Shown piece by piece: positions 7,796 to 17,480 of a stretch of DNA of 36,027 nt (within the stretch, counting starts at the first letter, position 1; each line of letters starts with the position of its first letter). The notes below the pieces were generated by a model. That model saw nothing but the letters and a program-made list of their open reading frames with translations. It was not told where the DNA came from and searched no databases. A program made the position numbers and the translations under genes. The stretch comes from Acidobacteriota bacterium (lineage in GTDB: Bacteria; Acidobacteriota; Terriglobia; Acidiferrales; UBA7541). Location of the stretch: positions 1 to 36,027 of the forward strand of contig QHYZ01000095.1 in assembly GCA_003225295.1 (NCBI GenBank). The letters run 5' to 3'.

Positions 7796-9505
7796 ATGAT
7801 AAACCCGGCCATCAGTGCAAAAAAACGGCAGCCAGCTGCGCACGGAGGAGGAGTCCGAGGTGACAACTCCGTTCCACGATCGTCACAGTTCGAGGGCCGC
7901 TTTGGGCGTATGTTTCGATCGCTGCCATCGGCGGAATGGCCCAAAGAAGCGCTCCTCAACCTTGCGAACGCGATGACGTCGCCGCCAGAGCACCTTGAAA
8001 CGGACCCGAAGGTTCCGACGGCGGCATTCGAGGATCTGACAAAGCGCATCCACGACGACGAAGAAAATGCTGGCATTGCGGCTGGCTATACTTACCTAGG
8101 CCAGTTCATTGACCACGACATCACGTTCGACCCGGCTTCGAGCCTCCAGCAGCAGAACGACCCCGACGCTCTCATCGACTTTCGCACCCCGCGGCTTGAT
8201 TTGGACTCGTTGTACGGTCGCGGACCTGGCGATCAACCGTTTATGTACGTAGGCAAGAAATTCCGGCTCGGGCGCGAGCTGAAAGAAAATAAAACGGACA
8301 GTGCGGCACGCGATCTACCGCGATTCAACGACCCGATTAACCCGGGTCCTAAGCGAGCGCTGATCGGTGACAAGCGCAATGACGAAAACGCGATCGTAGC
8401 GCAACTTCATGCTTCGATGCTTCAATTTCACAACAAGCTTGTGGATAAGCACCCGGACGACTCCTTTGAACGTATTCAACAGAGAGTGCGCTGGCACTAT
8501 CAGTGGGTTGTCGTGAATGATTTTTTAAAGACGGTTTGCGGTGCGGAAGTTGTCGAGGACATTCTTCCCGATTTTGGAAAGAAAAAGCCGATCTGGAAGC
8601 TCAAACCGAATCTTTCGATCTTCAAGTGGCGAAATGACCCCTTCATGCCTATTGAATTTTCGGCTGCGGCATACCGCTTTGGGCATTCGATGGTGCGACC
8701 TATCTACCGCCTGAACACCAAACTCGACGGCGGCGACGCAGCCCAGGCCACAGAAGTTGAAAGAAAGCGTGGACTCGCTGGACGTTTCTTTATTTTCGCA
8801 GGGGTGCAAAAGCGTGGCCTGAATGGGTTTGACGAATTTCCCGAACAGTGGGCCATCGATTGGAAGCTTTTTTTCGATATTGATGGCTCCATCAACAAAA
8901 TCGGCATCGAGCGAGTACAGCCGGCCTACAAGATCGACACATCGCTGGTGAACCCGCTGGGATTTCTCCCGGAATTTTCAAAGGCGCCTACGCCTCTCAT
9001 TCCACCGCTCTCGGTGGAGCAATTGCAATCGAAACCCTTGGATCCCAAACATCCGAACGTTGATCCATCGAACCTTGCCAAGCGTAACTTGCTTCGCGGT
9101 TTGGCGATGGGGCTGCCGAGCGGCCAGACTGTTGCTATTTCAATGGGGCTCGACCCTATTGAAGACAAGGATTTGCGCGTCGGAAAGGCTGTGCTGAGCG
9201 ACCTGGCCGGGAATCCAACGCTGACTTCTTTCGATAAAGATAGCAATAGTTTCAAAGAGAATGCGCCGCTCTGGTACTACGTCCTCGCCGAGGCGCAAGT
9301 CGAATGGGGCAAGCGGGCCACCGCTCCAGGCAGCAAAGGCAACGAAGAACCTCTTCGCTTGGGAACTGTAGGTGGACGCATCGTGGCGGAAACGCTCATT
9401 GGCTTGATTTGGGGTGATAGGCACTCTTATCTGCGACAAGCGCCGAACTGGAGACCGGACACGATTCGCGGCATGGGAGACTTGATCCAGTTTGCGCGGA
9501 GCTGA
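7796..9505 (+). CDS. Animal-type haem peroxidase (An_peroxidase superfamily)
   Basis: This is an intact 569-residue protein. ATG 7796 follows GGGGGAGGA by 5 bp. Key residues of the peroxidase-cyclooxygenase superfamily are present: YTYLGQFIDHDITFD at about residues 98-112 gives the haem-linked Asp106, distal His107 and calcium-ligand Asp108. RNDEN near 194-198 supplies the distal Arg and the Glu that contacts haem. AAYRFGHSMVRPIY near 291-304 gives the proximal His297. It should oxidise halides or organic substrates with H2O2. No signal peptide or membrane segment is visible, although many bacterial relatives are exported. It is the first gene of the four-gene operon, 67 bp before the GH31 gene. 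The family is certain; substrate and cell location are not. Confidence 0.93.
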   Translation: MINPAISAKKRQPAAHGGGVRGDNSVPRSSQFEGRFGRMFRSLPSAEWPKEALLNLANAMTSPPEHLETDPKVPTAAFEDLTKRIHDDEENAGIAAGYTYLGQFIDHDITFDPASSLQQQNDPDALIDFRTPRLDLDSLYGRGPGDQPFMYVGKKFRLGRELKENKTDSAARDLPRFNDPINPGPKRALIGDKRNDENAIVAQLHASMLQFHNKLVDKHPDDSFERIQQRVRWHYQWVVVNDFLKTVCGAEVVEDILPDFGKKKPIWKLKPNLSIFKWRNDPFMPIEFSAAAYRFGHSMVRPIYRLNTKLDGGDAAQATEVERKRGLAGRFFIFAGVQKRGLNGFDEFPEQWAIDWKLFFDIDGSINKIGIERVQPAYKIDTSLVNPLGFLPEFSKAPTPLIPPLSVEQLQSKPLDPKHPNVDPSNLAKRNLLRGLAMGLPSGQTVAISMGLDPIEDKDLRVGKAVLSDLAGNPTLTSFDKDSNSFKENAPLWYYVLAEAQVEWGKRATAPGSKGNEEPLRLGTVGGRIVAETLIGLIWGDRHSYLRQAPNWRPDTIRGMGDLIQFARS

Positions 9506-9572
9506 GTAATCTTACCCAGCAATCCTATATGCTGTCGTGAATAACTAGCGGCACCGCGGAAAGAGACCCGCC

Positions 9573-12511
9573 GTGAATCGGATTGGAAATACCTGGCACA
9601 TCCCCACGTCCGTTGAGCCTCGGAACACGATGCGCGATCCGGTGGCCGGGATATCTGCTGCGACAGCGGTCTTTATTTTCAGCGGCAGCCAATTTCAGGG
9701 ACCGGGAGAGCCCGGAAATCAGCTCGAAACTGGGAGTGCCGTTTTCTTCCGGCGTCGCGGCGATGCCTTATGGTCTTCTTTGCCGATGAAGTTCGATGGC
9801 GACCAGGGCAACAACAAATACTACGCAGCTCTGTTGCCGCCGAATACATTCGCGACAGGCGATGTCGTCGAGTATTATTTGCGAATTCCCTTCAGCGACC
9901 ACCTAACTACGTTCGTTCACGGGAGCGACACCAACTCCCTGGCGACACCATTAGAGACCGCCGCGCAGGCGGACCCATTCTCCTTCACCGTCCAAGCTTC
10001 GGGAACACTTGTCTCACTTGATTCGGCAGACCTTCAGGTCCGCGCGTTTTTAGACTCGGGCGAATTGACACTAGCGGGACCCGACTTGCAGGGCAGCCCG
10101 CATGCCAACGTCATTACGTTCTTTGCGCCGACGGTGCGTGTAGCTGGCACAACCTTGCCCCTCGCGCCAATTCGCGATGCGAAAAAAGTGCCAAACGGAT
10201 TGGAGCTTACTTACGATCTCGCTGGCGCGACGGTCGTTGCGCAACTCACATTTCCCGGCGAAGGCGTGATGCAGTACGAGATCGTAGGATGGAACGGCGT
10301 CGTTGCCGAGCAAACAATCGTCACTGTGCGTTCCCACGCCAGCGAACACTTCTTCGGTTTTGGAGAGAAGTTCGACAGCCTCGATCAAGCGGGCAAGGTG
10401 GTGCGGACTGTGACGATGGATGATCCGGGCATAAAGCGTGATCATTCTTACAAAGCGGCGCCGTGGTTTCTCAGTACCCGAGGTTACGGCTTCCACCTCG
10501 ACTCGTCCGCGGAGAGCCTATTCGATCTGCGTGCCAGCCATGCGGACAGCTACTCGGTTACAAATCCGTTCCCCACGCTGCGCTTCAGAGTCGTATACGG
10601 ACCCAATTTATCCGACGTGCTGACGCGGTTCACTGCCTACTCTGGCCGCCCATTTTTGCCGCCTCCCTGGGTATTCGGGCCTTGGATCTCTTCGGATATT
10701 TGGCGAAGCGGTGGCGAAGTCCGCTACGCGGTTAGCAATTTCGCCGGCAATTTCAAAGGTAGAGGAATTCCTCCTCCGCCATCGTCTTCGATTCGCCTTG
10801 GGAGATCGCTTACAACGATTTGAAGTTCAACATGACGCAGTTCGGGTTGGGAGAAGACTTTGAGGGTGATCACTATGACGGCTTTGCTTCCCTGCCGGAA
10901 ATGATGAGCTTCTTGCAAAAGAATGGCCTGAAGGTGATCTGCTGGATGGCCCCATTCGTGAACGTGCAGTCGAACTCAGAAACACTACCGAACCGCTTTC
11001 AGCCCAGCAGTGCGTTAACGAGGGTACCCGGTCAGAATATCGGCAAGGCGTCCAATTATGACGAAGCAGAGAGCAAAGGTTTTTTCGTGCGCAAGGATTC
11101 CGGAGGCACGTTGGTTGTTCCTTGGTGGAAAGGACGAGGCAGTCCGGTTGACTTCACCAATCCAGCGGCACGCAAATGGTTTACGGACCAGCTCGAGGTT
11201 CTACTAAAAGACAGCGAAGTTGCTACAGCGAACGTGGCCAAGGAACCCGCAATCGGCGGATTCAAGACAGACGATGGCGAGACGCAAAACAACGCGCAAC
11301 CACCTGACGTGTACATTCCAGTCAACGCATCGTATGCAGACGGACGAAGAGGGACTCAGATGCGCAACGCATACTGCTTCGAATATCAGCAATGTGTTTC
11401 GGGCGTGTTGGGAAGCAATGGAGTGCTGTTTGCGCGTAGCGGCTTCGTGGGGTGTCAGGCGTTTCCCGGGCACTGGGCTGGAGACAATGAGCCCAACTTT
11501 GATGCTAATGGCTTGTCCGGTGTCATCGTCGCGGGTCTATCCGCGGCAATGTCGGGTTATTCGGTTTGGGGCCATGACGTCGGGGGATATCAGGACTCTA
11601 ATTTTGGCGCATCGACCGCTGACCGTGCCGATCTATTCATGCGTTGGACTCAGTTCGCCTGTTTCTCGCCGATCATGCAGATGCATCGTCAGGTTCACAA
11701 GCAGAAAAAACAGGACTTCACGCCTGGAAAGACGGAGGACCTTCGCCAGTATCCGTGGGGTTACGGTGCGGAGGCGCTTGCTAACTATCAATTCTACGCG
11801 CAGCTTCACACTCGCCTCTTTCCATACATCTACACATATGCTAAGGAGTCCAGCGCAACCGGCGTTCCCATCCTGCGACCCCTCATCTTGATGAATCAGG
11901 GTGATCCGAAGACGCTGGGAGTCCAGCATGCCTACCATTTCGGCAGAGAATTCCTCGTCGCTCCGATCATCGCGTTGAAAGCAAACTCGCGGCAGGTATA
12001 TCTCCCGACGGGCAACTGGGTGGACTTCTGGACGAGTGCAGCCCACATAGGGGAGCAGACCATAGACTGGAACGGCGCGAATCGTAGGCAGTTCCCGCTG
12101 TTTGTGCGAGAAGGTGCCATCGTGCCGCTGCTGCCGGAGAATGTGCAATCCTTATGCGACACGAACTATGTCAACAATCCCACAGTTGCCTCAGCAAAGC
12201 AGGATCTCATTTTTCTGATCTATCCCGGGAGCGCTACATCCCAATTTACGGTTTACGATCAGACGCAAATTCAGTGTCAGCGCTACGGTAACGTTCGGCG
12301 AATCACGCTTAACTCGATTGCGCGTCCAGTGACACTTCAGGTCTCAGGAGCCGAACCTGCCGGCGTCACGCTCGATAATTCCGATTTGCCAAAACGGGGC
12401 ACGCTTGCGGAGTTCGAGGCCTCGGCCACCGGATGGCGTTTCGATTCTGCTTCACGATTTGCGTTCATTAAGTTTCCGCATGCCGGAGGTTCGGCCGAAG
12501 TACGGTGCTGA
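9573..12511 (+). pseudogene. Glycoside hydrolase family 31 (alpha-glucosidase/alpha-xylosidase type), interrupted by one frameshift
   Basis: A GTG at 9573 follows GGAAAGAG. About 160 N-terminal residues form a beta-rich extension. Then come the GH31 N-terminal sandwich (HFFGFGEKFDSLDQAG, AAPWFLSTRGYGFHLDSS) and the start of the barrel (FLPPPWVFGPWISSDIWRS). At 10770-10782 one base is missing in a CCTCCTCCGCC tract. The next frame resumes with AIVFDSPWEIAYNDLKFNMT and continues to the end. Catalytic residues remain: the nucleophile in GGFKTDDGE (first Asp, codon 11270-11272) and the acid/base in GHWAGDNE (Asp codon 11483-11485). The C-terminal beta domain (FGREFLVAPIIA) is complete. With the frame restored the protein is about 980 residues. 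The lesion may be a sequencing error, since everything else looks functional. No signal peptide is seen. Confidence 0.9.
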
Positions 12512-12568
12512 TCATGGCGACTAAGAATCGCCTCGCAGCCGCAAGAGTTCAGCTATACGGAGGTTCGC

Positions 12569-15040
12569 GTGCCAGTCAGCGTTTTGACCCAACATAACGA
12601 CAACATTCGCTCCGGGGCCAATCTGCGGGAAACCACACTCAACACTACTAATGTGAACGTGAATGATTTTGGATTGTTAACCTCGCGCGACGTGGTGGGG
12701 CGCATCTACGCGCAACCCCTATATGTTCCCGGCGTAAAACTAGCCGGCAAAGTGCGAAACGTCGTGTATATCGCGACGATGCACAACTGGCTGTACGCCT
12801 TTGATGCGGACGATTTGTCTCCTGGCGCTGTGCCTCTCTGGAAGCGCCAGGTGGAACCTCACCCAGTTCCCTCACACTTCTACGGCCAAGGCTATGTTGA
12901 CATCAGCAACAACAATGATGACCCGATCGGTATTTTGAGCACGCCAGTTATCGACGCGGCCTCGAACACGATCTATTTAGTCGCTGCGGCCTACGACCCT
13001 GCGATTCTTGCGGGACCCGTAGCGGTGGCGCCGAATGCTTTCAAGCAGCTGCTATTTGCGCTTGACCTTTCGACCGGTGATCTCCGACCGGCCACCGCCG
13101 GCTCGTCGAATCCGATGCCCATTAGTGGATCAGTTCCTGGCGTTGGGTACCGTGACGGCCGAGAAGTCGGTCTGGGAGCGCCTGTTCACAAAACGGCGAA
13201 TGGCGCCAGTGTGGAGGTGACCGTCCATGACAGAAAGATGACCGTTGTTGACGCCGACAACGATAAAGTCTTTTTCAGTCCAATGCAGCAGATGCAACGG
13301 CCCGCACTGCTGCTTGCCGATGGATTGCTTTACATCGCGTTTGGGTCTCACGGCGACTTCGACCCATATCACGGCTGGGTCTTTGCGTATGAGGCCGCAT
13401 CCCTTAAGCAGCGCGGTATATTCTGCACTACGCCCGGAGGCGCAGAGGCCGGCATCTGGCAGGCCGGCGAGGGCCCGGTGGGTGATGGCAAGGGGCACGT
13501 GTACTTCGGCAGCGGGAATGGCGATTCAGGACCTTCGGTAGTCGGTCCGAACCTTGGTGAGAGTTTCATCCGCTTACGCGCCACGGCGACATCCCTCGAT
13601 TTGGACGCCTTCATAACAATCATTCAGGACGCTACGAACCCTGTTGCGGACGAAGACCTTGGGGCTGCCTCACCGACCATTCTTCCGGACGGATTCTTGG
13701 TGGGTGGGGGCAAAGACGGCAACTTTTGTCTCCTTGATCCCGCGCAGATGACCAACACCGGCGCCGCGGCTTCGCTTGTGCAGACCTTCCTTGCGACCAG
13801 AGGCCGAGGCAGCCGTGCCGAAGTGCCCGCCAACGGGAAAACGATCAGCACTCATCATATTCATGGATCGCCAGTTGTTTATGACTCGCCGAATCACGGC
13901 GTGCTCGTTTACGTGTGGGGCGAAAACGAAGTGCTGCGTGTATACCAGTACGATCCTGGCACGCATCGCTTTCCGGGCCAACCCAATGGGCGAAATGCGC
14001 CAGCCCAGAGTGTCGCGATCGGAGCTATGTACGCATCGAACGACGAACTCGAGCGAAATGGGATGCCCGGTGCCATGCTTTCGCTCAGCGCCGATGGCAA
14101 GAAGGCTGGCACCGGCATCCTTTGGGCGTCGCTTCCGCCCTTCAAGAATGCTAATCATGGGAGTGTTGATGGCATTCTGACTGCCTATGATGCTGCGCAG
14201 TTCGACGCACAGGGTCGTATTGTGCAGCTCTGGCATAGCCATCAAAACCCTGACGATGATCCCGGCATCTTTGCGAAGTTTTGTTGCCCAACTGTCGCAG
14301 AGGGTAAAGTGTTCCTGGCAACCTTCAGCAATAAGCTGCGAATCTACGGCCTGCGCCCGACCTCCGATGGAGGCTACGGCGTAGGATTTGGGGGACATAA
14401 CGGTCTCACGCTGAATGGAAGCGCTCGAAGTGCTGGGGGGCCCCTACGCCTTACGGGAAAGCATACTTTTCAAGCTGGAAGCGTCTTCTGCACCGCACCA
14501 GTTAACGTTAAGAAATTCAACTGCTCGTTCCGGTTTCAGACTACTGCAGGAAATGGCACTGCCGACGGTTTGACCTTCTGCATTCAAGGCGAGGGTCCTT
14601 GTGCGCTCGGCGGGCCAGGCGGCGGCTTAGGGTTCGGACCCGATCCCAATAATCCCAACGACCCAGGCTTCAAAATTACCCAGAGCGTAGCTCTCAAGTT
14701 CGATCTTTTTGACAATCAAAACATTCAACCCGGGAGTTTTCTGGGTCTATATAAAAACGGCGACATGCCGACTGCTGCTAATGCTATTGGCGGTGAAATC
14801 CAACTCGCAGCACTGGGCATGGATTTGCACTCCGGGCATCAATTCCTTGCGACCTTGACCTACGATGGCGGGACGCTGCAAATGATTCTGAAAGATCCGA
14901 CTCTGATGACACAGATCACACGCACGTTCCCGATCGACATTCCGTCTATAACCGGGAATACAGCGCATGTGGGCTTTACAGCCGCAACCGGTCTTTCAAC
15001 TGCGGACCACGAAATCCTCACTTGGAAGTTCAACTCGTGA
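12569..15040 (+). CDS. Pyrrolo-quinoline-quinone-like beta-propeller protein with C-terminal L-type-lectin-like domain
   Basis: This is an 823-residue protein starting at GTG 12569, set by GGAGG 5 bp upstream. Residues 1 to about 590 resemble PQQ/YVTN-like propeller proteins: VLTQHNDNIRSGANLRETTL, GRIYAQPLYVPGVKLAGKVR, VVYIATMHNWLYAFDAD, then repeated blade motifs such as VYFGSGNGDSG and GVLVYVWGENEVLRVYQY. From about 605 to the end a legume-lectin-like sandwich is seen (GFGGHNGLTLNGSA; NGTADGLTFCIQGEGPCALG; GGGLGFGPDPNNPNDPG; ALKFDLFDNQ), typical of bacterial L-type lectins that bind glycans with calcium. Whether PQQ is bound is unclear. No signal peptide is visible. It lies 57 bp after GH31 and overlaps the amine oxidase start, so it is part of the same operon. 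Confidence 0.85.
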   Translation: MPVSVLTQHNDNIRSGANLRETTLNTTNVNVNDFGLLTSRDVVGRIYAQPLYVPGVKLAGKVRNVVYIATMHNWLYAFDADDLSPGAVPLWKRQVEPHPVPSHFYGQGYVDISNNNDDPIGILSTPVIDAASNTIYLVAAAYDPAILAGPVAVAPNAFKQLLFALDLSTGDLRPATAGSSNPMPISGSVPGVGYRDGREVGLGAPVHKTANGASVEVTVHDRKMTVVDADNDKVFFSPMQQMQRPALLLADGLLYIAFGSHGDFDPYHGWVFAYEAASLKQRGIFCTTPGGAEAGIWQAGEGPVGDGKGHVYFGSGNGDSGPSVVGPNLGESFIRLRATATSLDLDAFITIIQDATNPVADEDLGAASPTILPDGFLVGGGKDGNFCLLDPAQMTNTGAAASLVQTFLATRGRGSRAEVPANGKTISTHHIHGSPVVYDSPNHGVLVYVWGENEVLRVYQYDPGTHRFPGQPNGRNAPAQSVAIGAMYASNDELERNGMPGAMLSLSADGKKAGTGILWASLPPFKNANHGSVDGILTAYDAAQFDAQGRIVQLWHSHQNPDDDPGIFAKFCCPTVAEGKVFLATFSNKLRIYGLRPTSDGGYGVGFGGHNGLTLNGSARSAGGPLRLTGKHTFQAGSVFCTAPVNVKKFNCSFRFQTTAGNGTADGLTFCIQGEGPCALGGPGGGLGFGPDPNNPNDPGFKITQSVALKFDLFDNQNIQPGSFLGLYKNGDMPTAANAIGGEIQLAALGMDLHSGHQFLATLTYDGGTLQMILKDPTLMTQITRTFPIDIPSITGNTAHVGFTAATGLSTADHEILTWKFNS

Positions 15041-16458
15041 GGGCGCGCCGGGATTCCCATCGGGGCAAGAAACAGATTCGACGCAGCGGCACGCATTCTC
15101 AACGAGCACCAGAAAAGCCGCGCTCATGCATAGTGATCGGTGCCGGCCTGGCTGGCTTGTCCGCTGCCTATCGGCTTAAGACGCGGGGATGGAATGTGAC
15201 CGTCCTGGAAGCTTTACAAAAAGTGGGCGGTCGCGTCTTTTCTTACAAGTTTGAGCAAGCCCCGAAACTCACTTGTGAACTGGGAGCGGAGTGGATTGGT
15301 GTACAGCATAAAGCTATAAGAAGACTGTGTGATGAATTGGGCTTGAAGCTCCAGCGCCACCGCTATTCCTTTGCATTTTGGAATGGAGGCAAGCCGCCAT
15401 CACGGTTTTTCAAGCCGGGGGCGTGGTGTTTTTCAAGGAAGGTGGGCAGAAACTTCAAAGCCTTTAAGAAGCTGTTTGTGAACTACGATGCGGCGCAGAT
15501 TCGAGATCTGGATCAGTTTGATTGGTGGAGCGTGTTGCGCTCGCTGGGGTTCACAAATGAGGAGCTCCGCAATCGCGACTTGATGGACAGCACCGATTTC
15601 GGGGAAACAATTCGCTTGACCTCTGCCTATGGAGCGGCGGCGGAGTATTCAGAGGGCACCGACACTGACGCCATGGACTACAAAATTAGGGGCGGTAACA
15701 ACCAACTACCCTACGCGCTCGCGGGCGAGTTGGACCCAGACGCTTTGTATCTGAGCGCCAAAGTCCGTGCGATCCATCAAACCTCGGCCGGAGTGAAAGT
15801 CTTCGTCAACGGAAGAAAAAGGCCATTCCGTGCGGAGTTTTGCATCTGCTCTGTCCCCGCGCAGTGCTTGCTCAAAATCAAATGGAAACCTGCCCTACCC
15901 GAAGAGCAGGCAGCCGCCGCTCAGCAGTTACAGTACTCGCGCATTATGAAGACAGCAGTGTTGTTCAATAGGAGGTTCTGGCCTCACTACAAAAGATCAG
16001 GGTTTTCCGCATTTACGACGCGCATCTCCGATTTCTGTTTCGACAGTACCTACGGCCAGCGTGGCTCAAAGGGCATCCTGTGCAGTTATTCGATCGGAGA
16101 CAAAGCTGACGACCTGTCATCAGAGCCGAGCAAGGCAAATATCAAGGAATGGATCCGGGGCGACATGATGAAAGTGACTCGCACCAAGGAAACTCAAAGC
16201 AAGAAGCCTAAAGGTAAGAAATCTCAAGGCAAACAATCTGAAATCGTCGCAATTGATGTCAGGCCGCAAGCCTGGCAGAAGGTCCCGTGGATCGGCGGAG
16301 CCTACGCTTTCTATCGTCCTGGCCAGTGGTTCACTGTCAGGCCCATCTTGCAGCGAGCCCATGGTCGTGTGCTGTTCGCCGGCGAACACCTTGCTGACCT
16401 GCAAGGCTTTATGGAAGGCGCCGTAAATACCGGTGAAGCTGCCGCGGACCAGCTTTGA
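15037..16458 (+). CDS. FAD-dependent amine oxidase (flavin monoamine oxidase family)
   Basis: The protein has 473 residues from GTG 15037, which overlaps the previous stop as GTGA; GGAAG lies 8 bp upstream. This 4-bp overlap fits translational coupling better than the TTG at 15022. The FAD-binding motif CIVIGAGLAGLSAAYRLKTR (GxGxxG near residues 34-39) is followed by VTVLEALQKVGGRVFSY, and CELGAEWIG binds the cofactor. The C-terminus GRVLFAGEHLADLQGFMEGA then VNTGEAAADQL is the standard flavin-contacting end. An unusual Lys/Gln-rich stretch (KETQSKKPKGKKSQGKQSE, about residues 384-402) looks like a loop insertion. The family oxidises amines, giving aldehyde, ammonia and H2O2, which could feed the peroxidase in the same operon. 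The true substrate is unknown. Confidence 0.9.
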   Translation: MRARRDSHRGKKQIRRSGTHSQRAPEKPRSCIVIGAGLAGLSAAYRLKTRGWNVTVLEALQKVGGRVFSYKFEQAPKLTCELGAEWIGVQHKAIRRLCDELGLKLQRHRYSFAFWNGGKPPSRFFKPGAWCFSRKVGRNFKAFKKLFVNYDAAQIRDLDQFDWWSVLRSLGFTNEELRNRDLMDSTDFGETIRLTSAYGAAAEYSEGTDTDAMDYKIRGGNNQLPYALAGELDPDALYLSAKVRAIHQTSAGVKVFVNGRKRPFRAEFCICSVPAQCLLKIKWKPALPEEQAAAAQQLQYSRIMKTAVLFNRRFWPHYKRSGFSAFTTRISDFCFDSTYGQRGSKGILCSYSIGDKADDLSSEPSKANIKEWIRGDMMKVTRTKETQSKKPKGKKSQGKQSEIVAIDVRPQAWQKVPWIGGAYAFYRPGQWFTVRPILQRAHGRVLFAGEHLADLQGFMEGAVNTGEAAADQL

Positions 16459-16934
16459 AACGCCGATGACCGCACTACGCCAGCAGCTTGGCCCACTGGT
16501 GGGCAGATTCCTTCTGCGTCAGAAGGACGCGGCAACACAGTGCCGGTTCGCCCGTAGTCGCTGAGCTGGGCAAGTCAGCGACGCATATACCTATTCGGTT
16601 GAGACTAATAATAGATATTAACAACCCGAGGCCTACACTTTACTTTCTACTCACCAGATGTCAGGCCGAGTTCGAAATGATCGGCTTCCCGGTCGTCTTC
16701 ACGAGCTCAAACGCAGACCTTGCTGATCATTCGCTATCCTTATGAAAGGTTTCGAGCGTTCGCTATTATAGTAATCAAGCCGGCTCGAGAAAACAACTTT
16801 CGTTAACGCTTCTTGCGTGTATGCCATCAAGGAGGCTATCGGCCATTATGTCGGCTCGCTTCCGCTGCCGTTTGGATTGCTCATCCGGGCCAGGCCAATT
16901 GGAAAAGCTTGCGGCTTCCAATCTGAAACCCGGG
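16459..16934. other. Intergenic region without a convincing gene
   Basis: Open frames of 75-85 codons occur on both strands but none resembles a protein family. A short hairpin CCTTCTG-cgt-CAGAAGG lies at 16510-16526, about 50 bp after the amine oxidase. It has no T-run and is only a weak terminator candidate. The right end is the sequence flanking the group II intron 3' end. On the minus strand a 74-codon frame (ending LDGIHARSVNESCFLEPA) crosses the intron border and is probably not real. Confidence 0.5.
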
Positions 16935-16935
16935 G

Positions 16936-17006
16936 GAGTAGGCCCGCGGAATGTCACCGCGAGCCTCTCGCAGAACCGGACATGAACCTCTCGGCGCATC
17001 CGGCTC
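16936..17006 (-). ncRNA. Group II intron domains V and VI (3' end of a bacterial group II intron)
   Basis: On the minus strand 17006-16973 gives a 34-nt domain V. Its outer arms GAGCCGGA and TCCGGTTC pair completely (one G-U), it carries the AGC catalytic triad near the 5' end, and it has a GAGA tetraloop of GNRA type. It is followed by a domain VI stem, GGCTCGCGG paired with CCGCGGGCC, and the typical CCTACTC near the intron 3' end with a candidate branch-point A. It begins 3 bp after the reverse-transcriptase stop codon, the normal arrangement. The intron's 5' portion (domains I-IV start) is not present, so it cannot splice. The exact last intron nucleotide is uncertain by a few bases. Confidence 0.85.
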
Positions 17007-17009
17007 CCA

Positions 17010-17480
17010 TCAATTAAACACTCCGGTCATGCCGATATCCCAATGTACGAAGAGAGCCCGTTGTTCCTTGGCGAGCCTTTGTAGGAACTGGCTCGCCCGG
17101 ACTTTGATGGCCTTTAAAGCGCTTGTACTTTCGCATCACCCAGGCCACCAGCATCTGATTGATGTGCCGGAGCAAGGGGTACAGCGCCGATGAGGCGTAG
17201 CGCCCGTAGTACTCGATCCAACCCCGCAGGAGTGGATTGAGCTGCCGGGCGATGTCCTGCAACGATAGCTGTGTTTGATGGTTAAGTTTCAATTCCCGAA
17301 TCGCCGACCGCATGGCTTTCATCGCCGAGGAGCTAACTGCGGGATTGAATCCGCAGAATAGCGTGTTATCCCGGAAACGTCTTACCAGTCGTGGCCGAAA
17401 GCAGTATCCAAGAAAGTCAAATTTGACGTTCGGATACTCGCCTTTGCGCTTTTTGTCTTTGCAGTAGGCGATTCTGGTGA
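17010..17480 (-). pseudogene. Group II intron reverse transcriptase/maturase, C-terminal fragment with frameshift
   Basis: The minus-strand frame starts without an ATG at the junction (TRIAYCKDKKRKGEYPNVKF, then DFLGYCFRPRLVRRF). It continues through the maturase (GIIM) domain: QLNPLLRGWIEYYGRYASSA, LYPLLRHINQMLVAWVMRKY, KRFKGH. At about 17100-17108 one base is off. The alternative frame gives the family end VRASQFLQRLAKEQRALFVH then WDIGMTGVFN and a TGA at 17010-17012. Roughly 150 residues of a protein of 400 or more remain; the polymerase YADD region is missing. It encoded the protein that splices and moves its intron, whose domains V and VI follow immediately. Confidence 0.88.

Noticed and set aside
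13670-14398. 242-codon minus-strand frame
   Set aside because: It is antisense to the propeller domain and has no family resemblance; long antisense frames are common in GC-rich coding DNA.
16817-17017. 66-codon plus-strand frame (YAIKEAIGHYVGSLPLPFG)
   Set aside because: It crosses the group II intron domains V and VI on the opposite strand, resembles no family and has no ribosome binding site.
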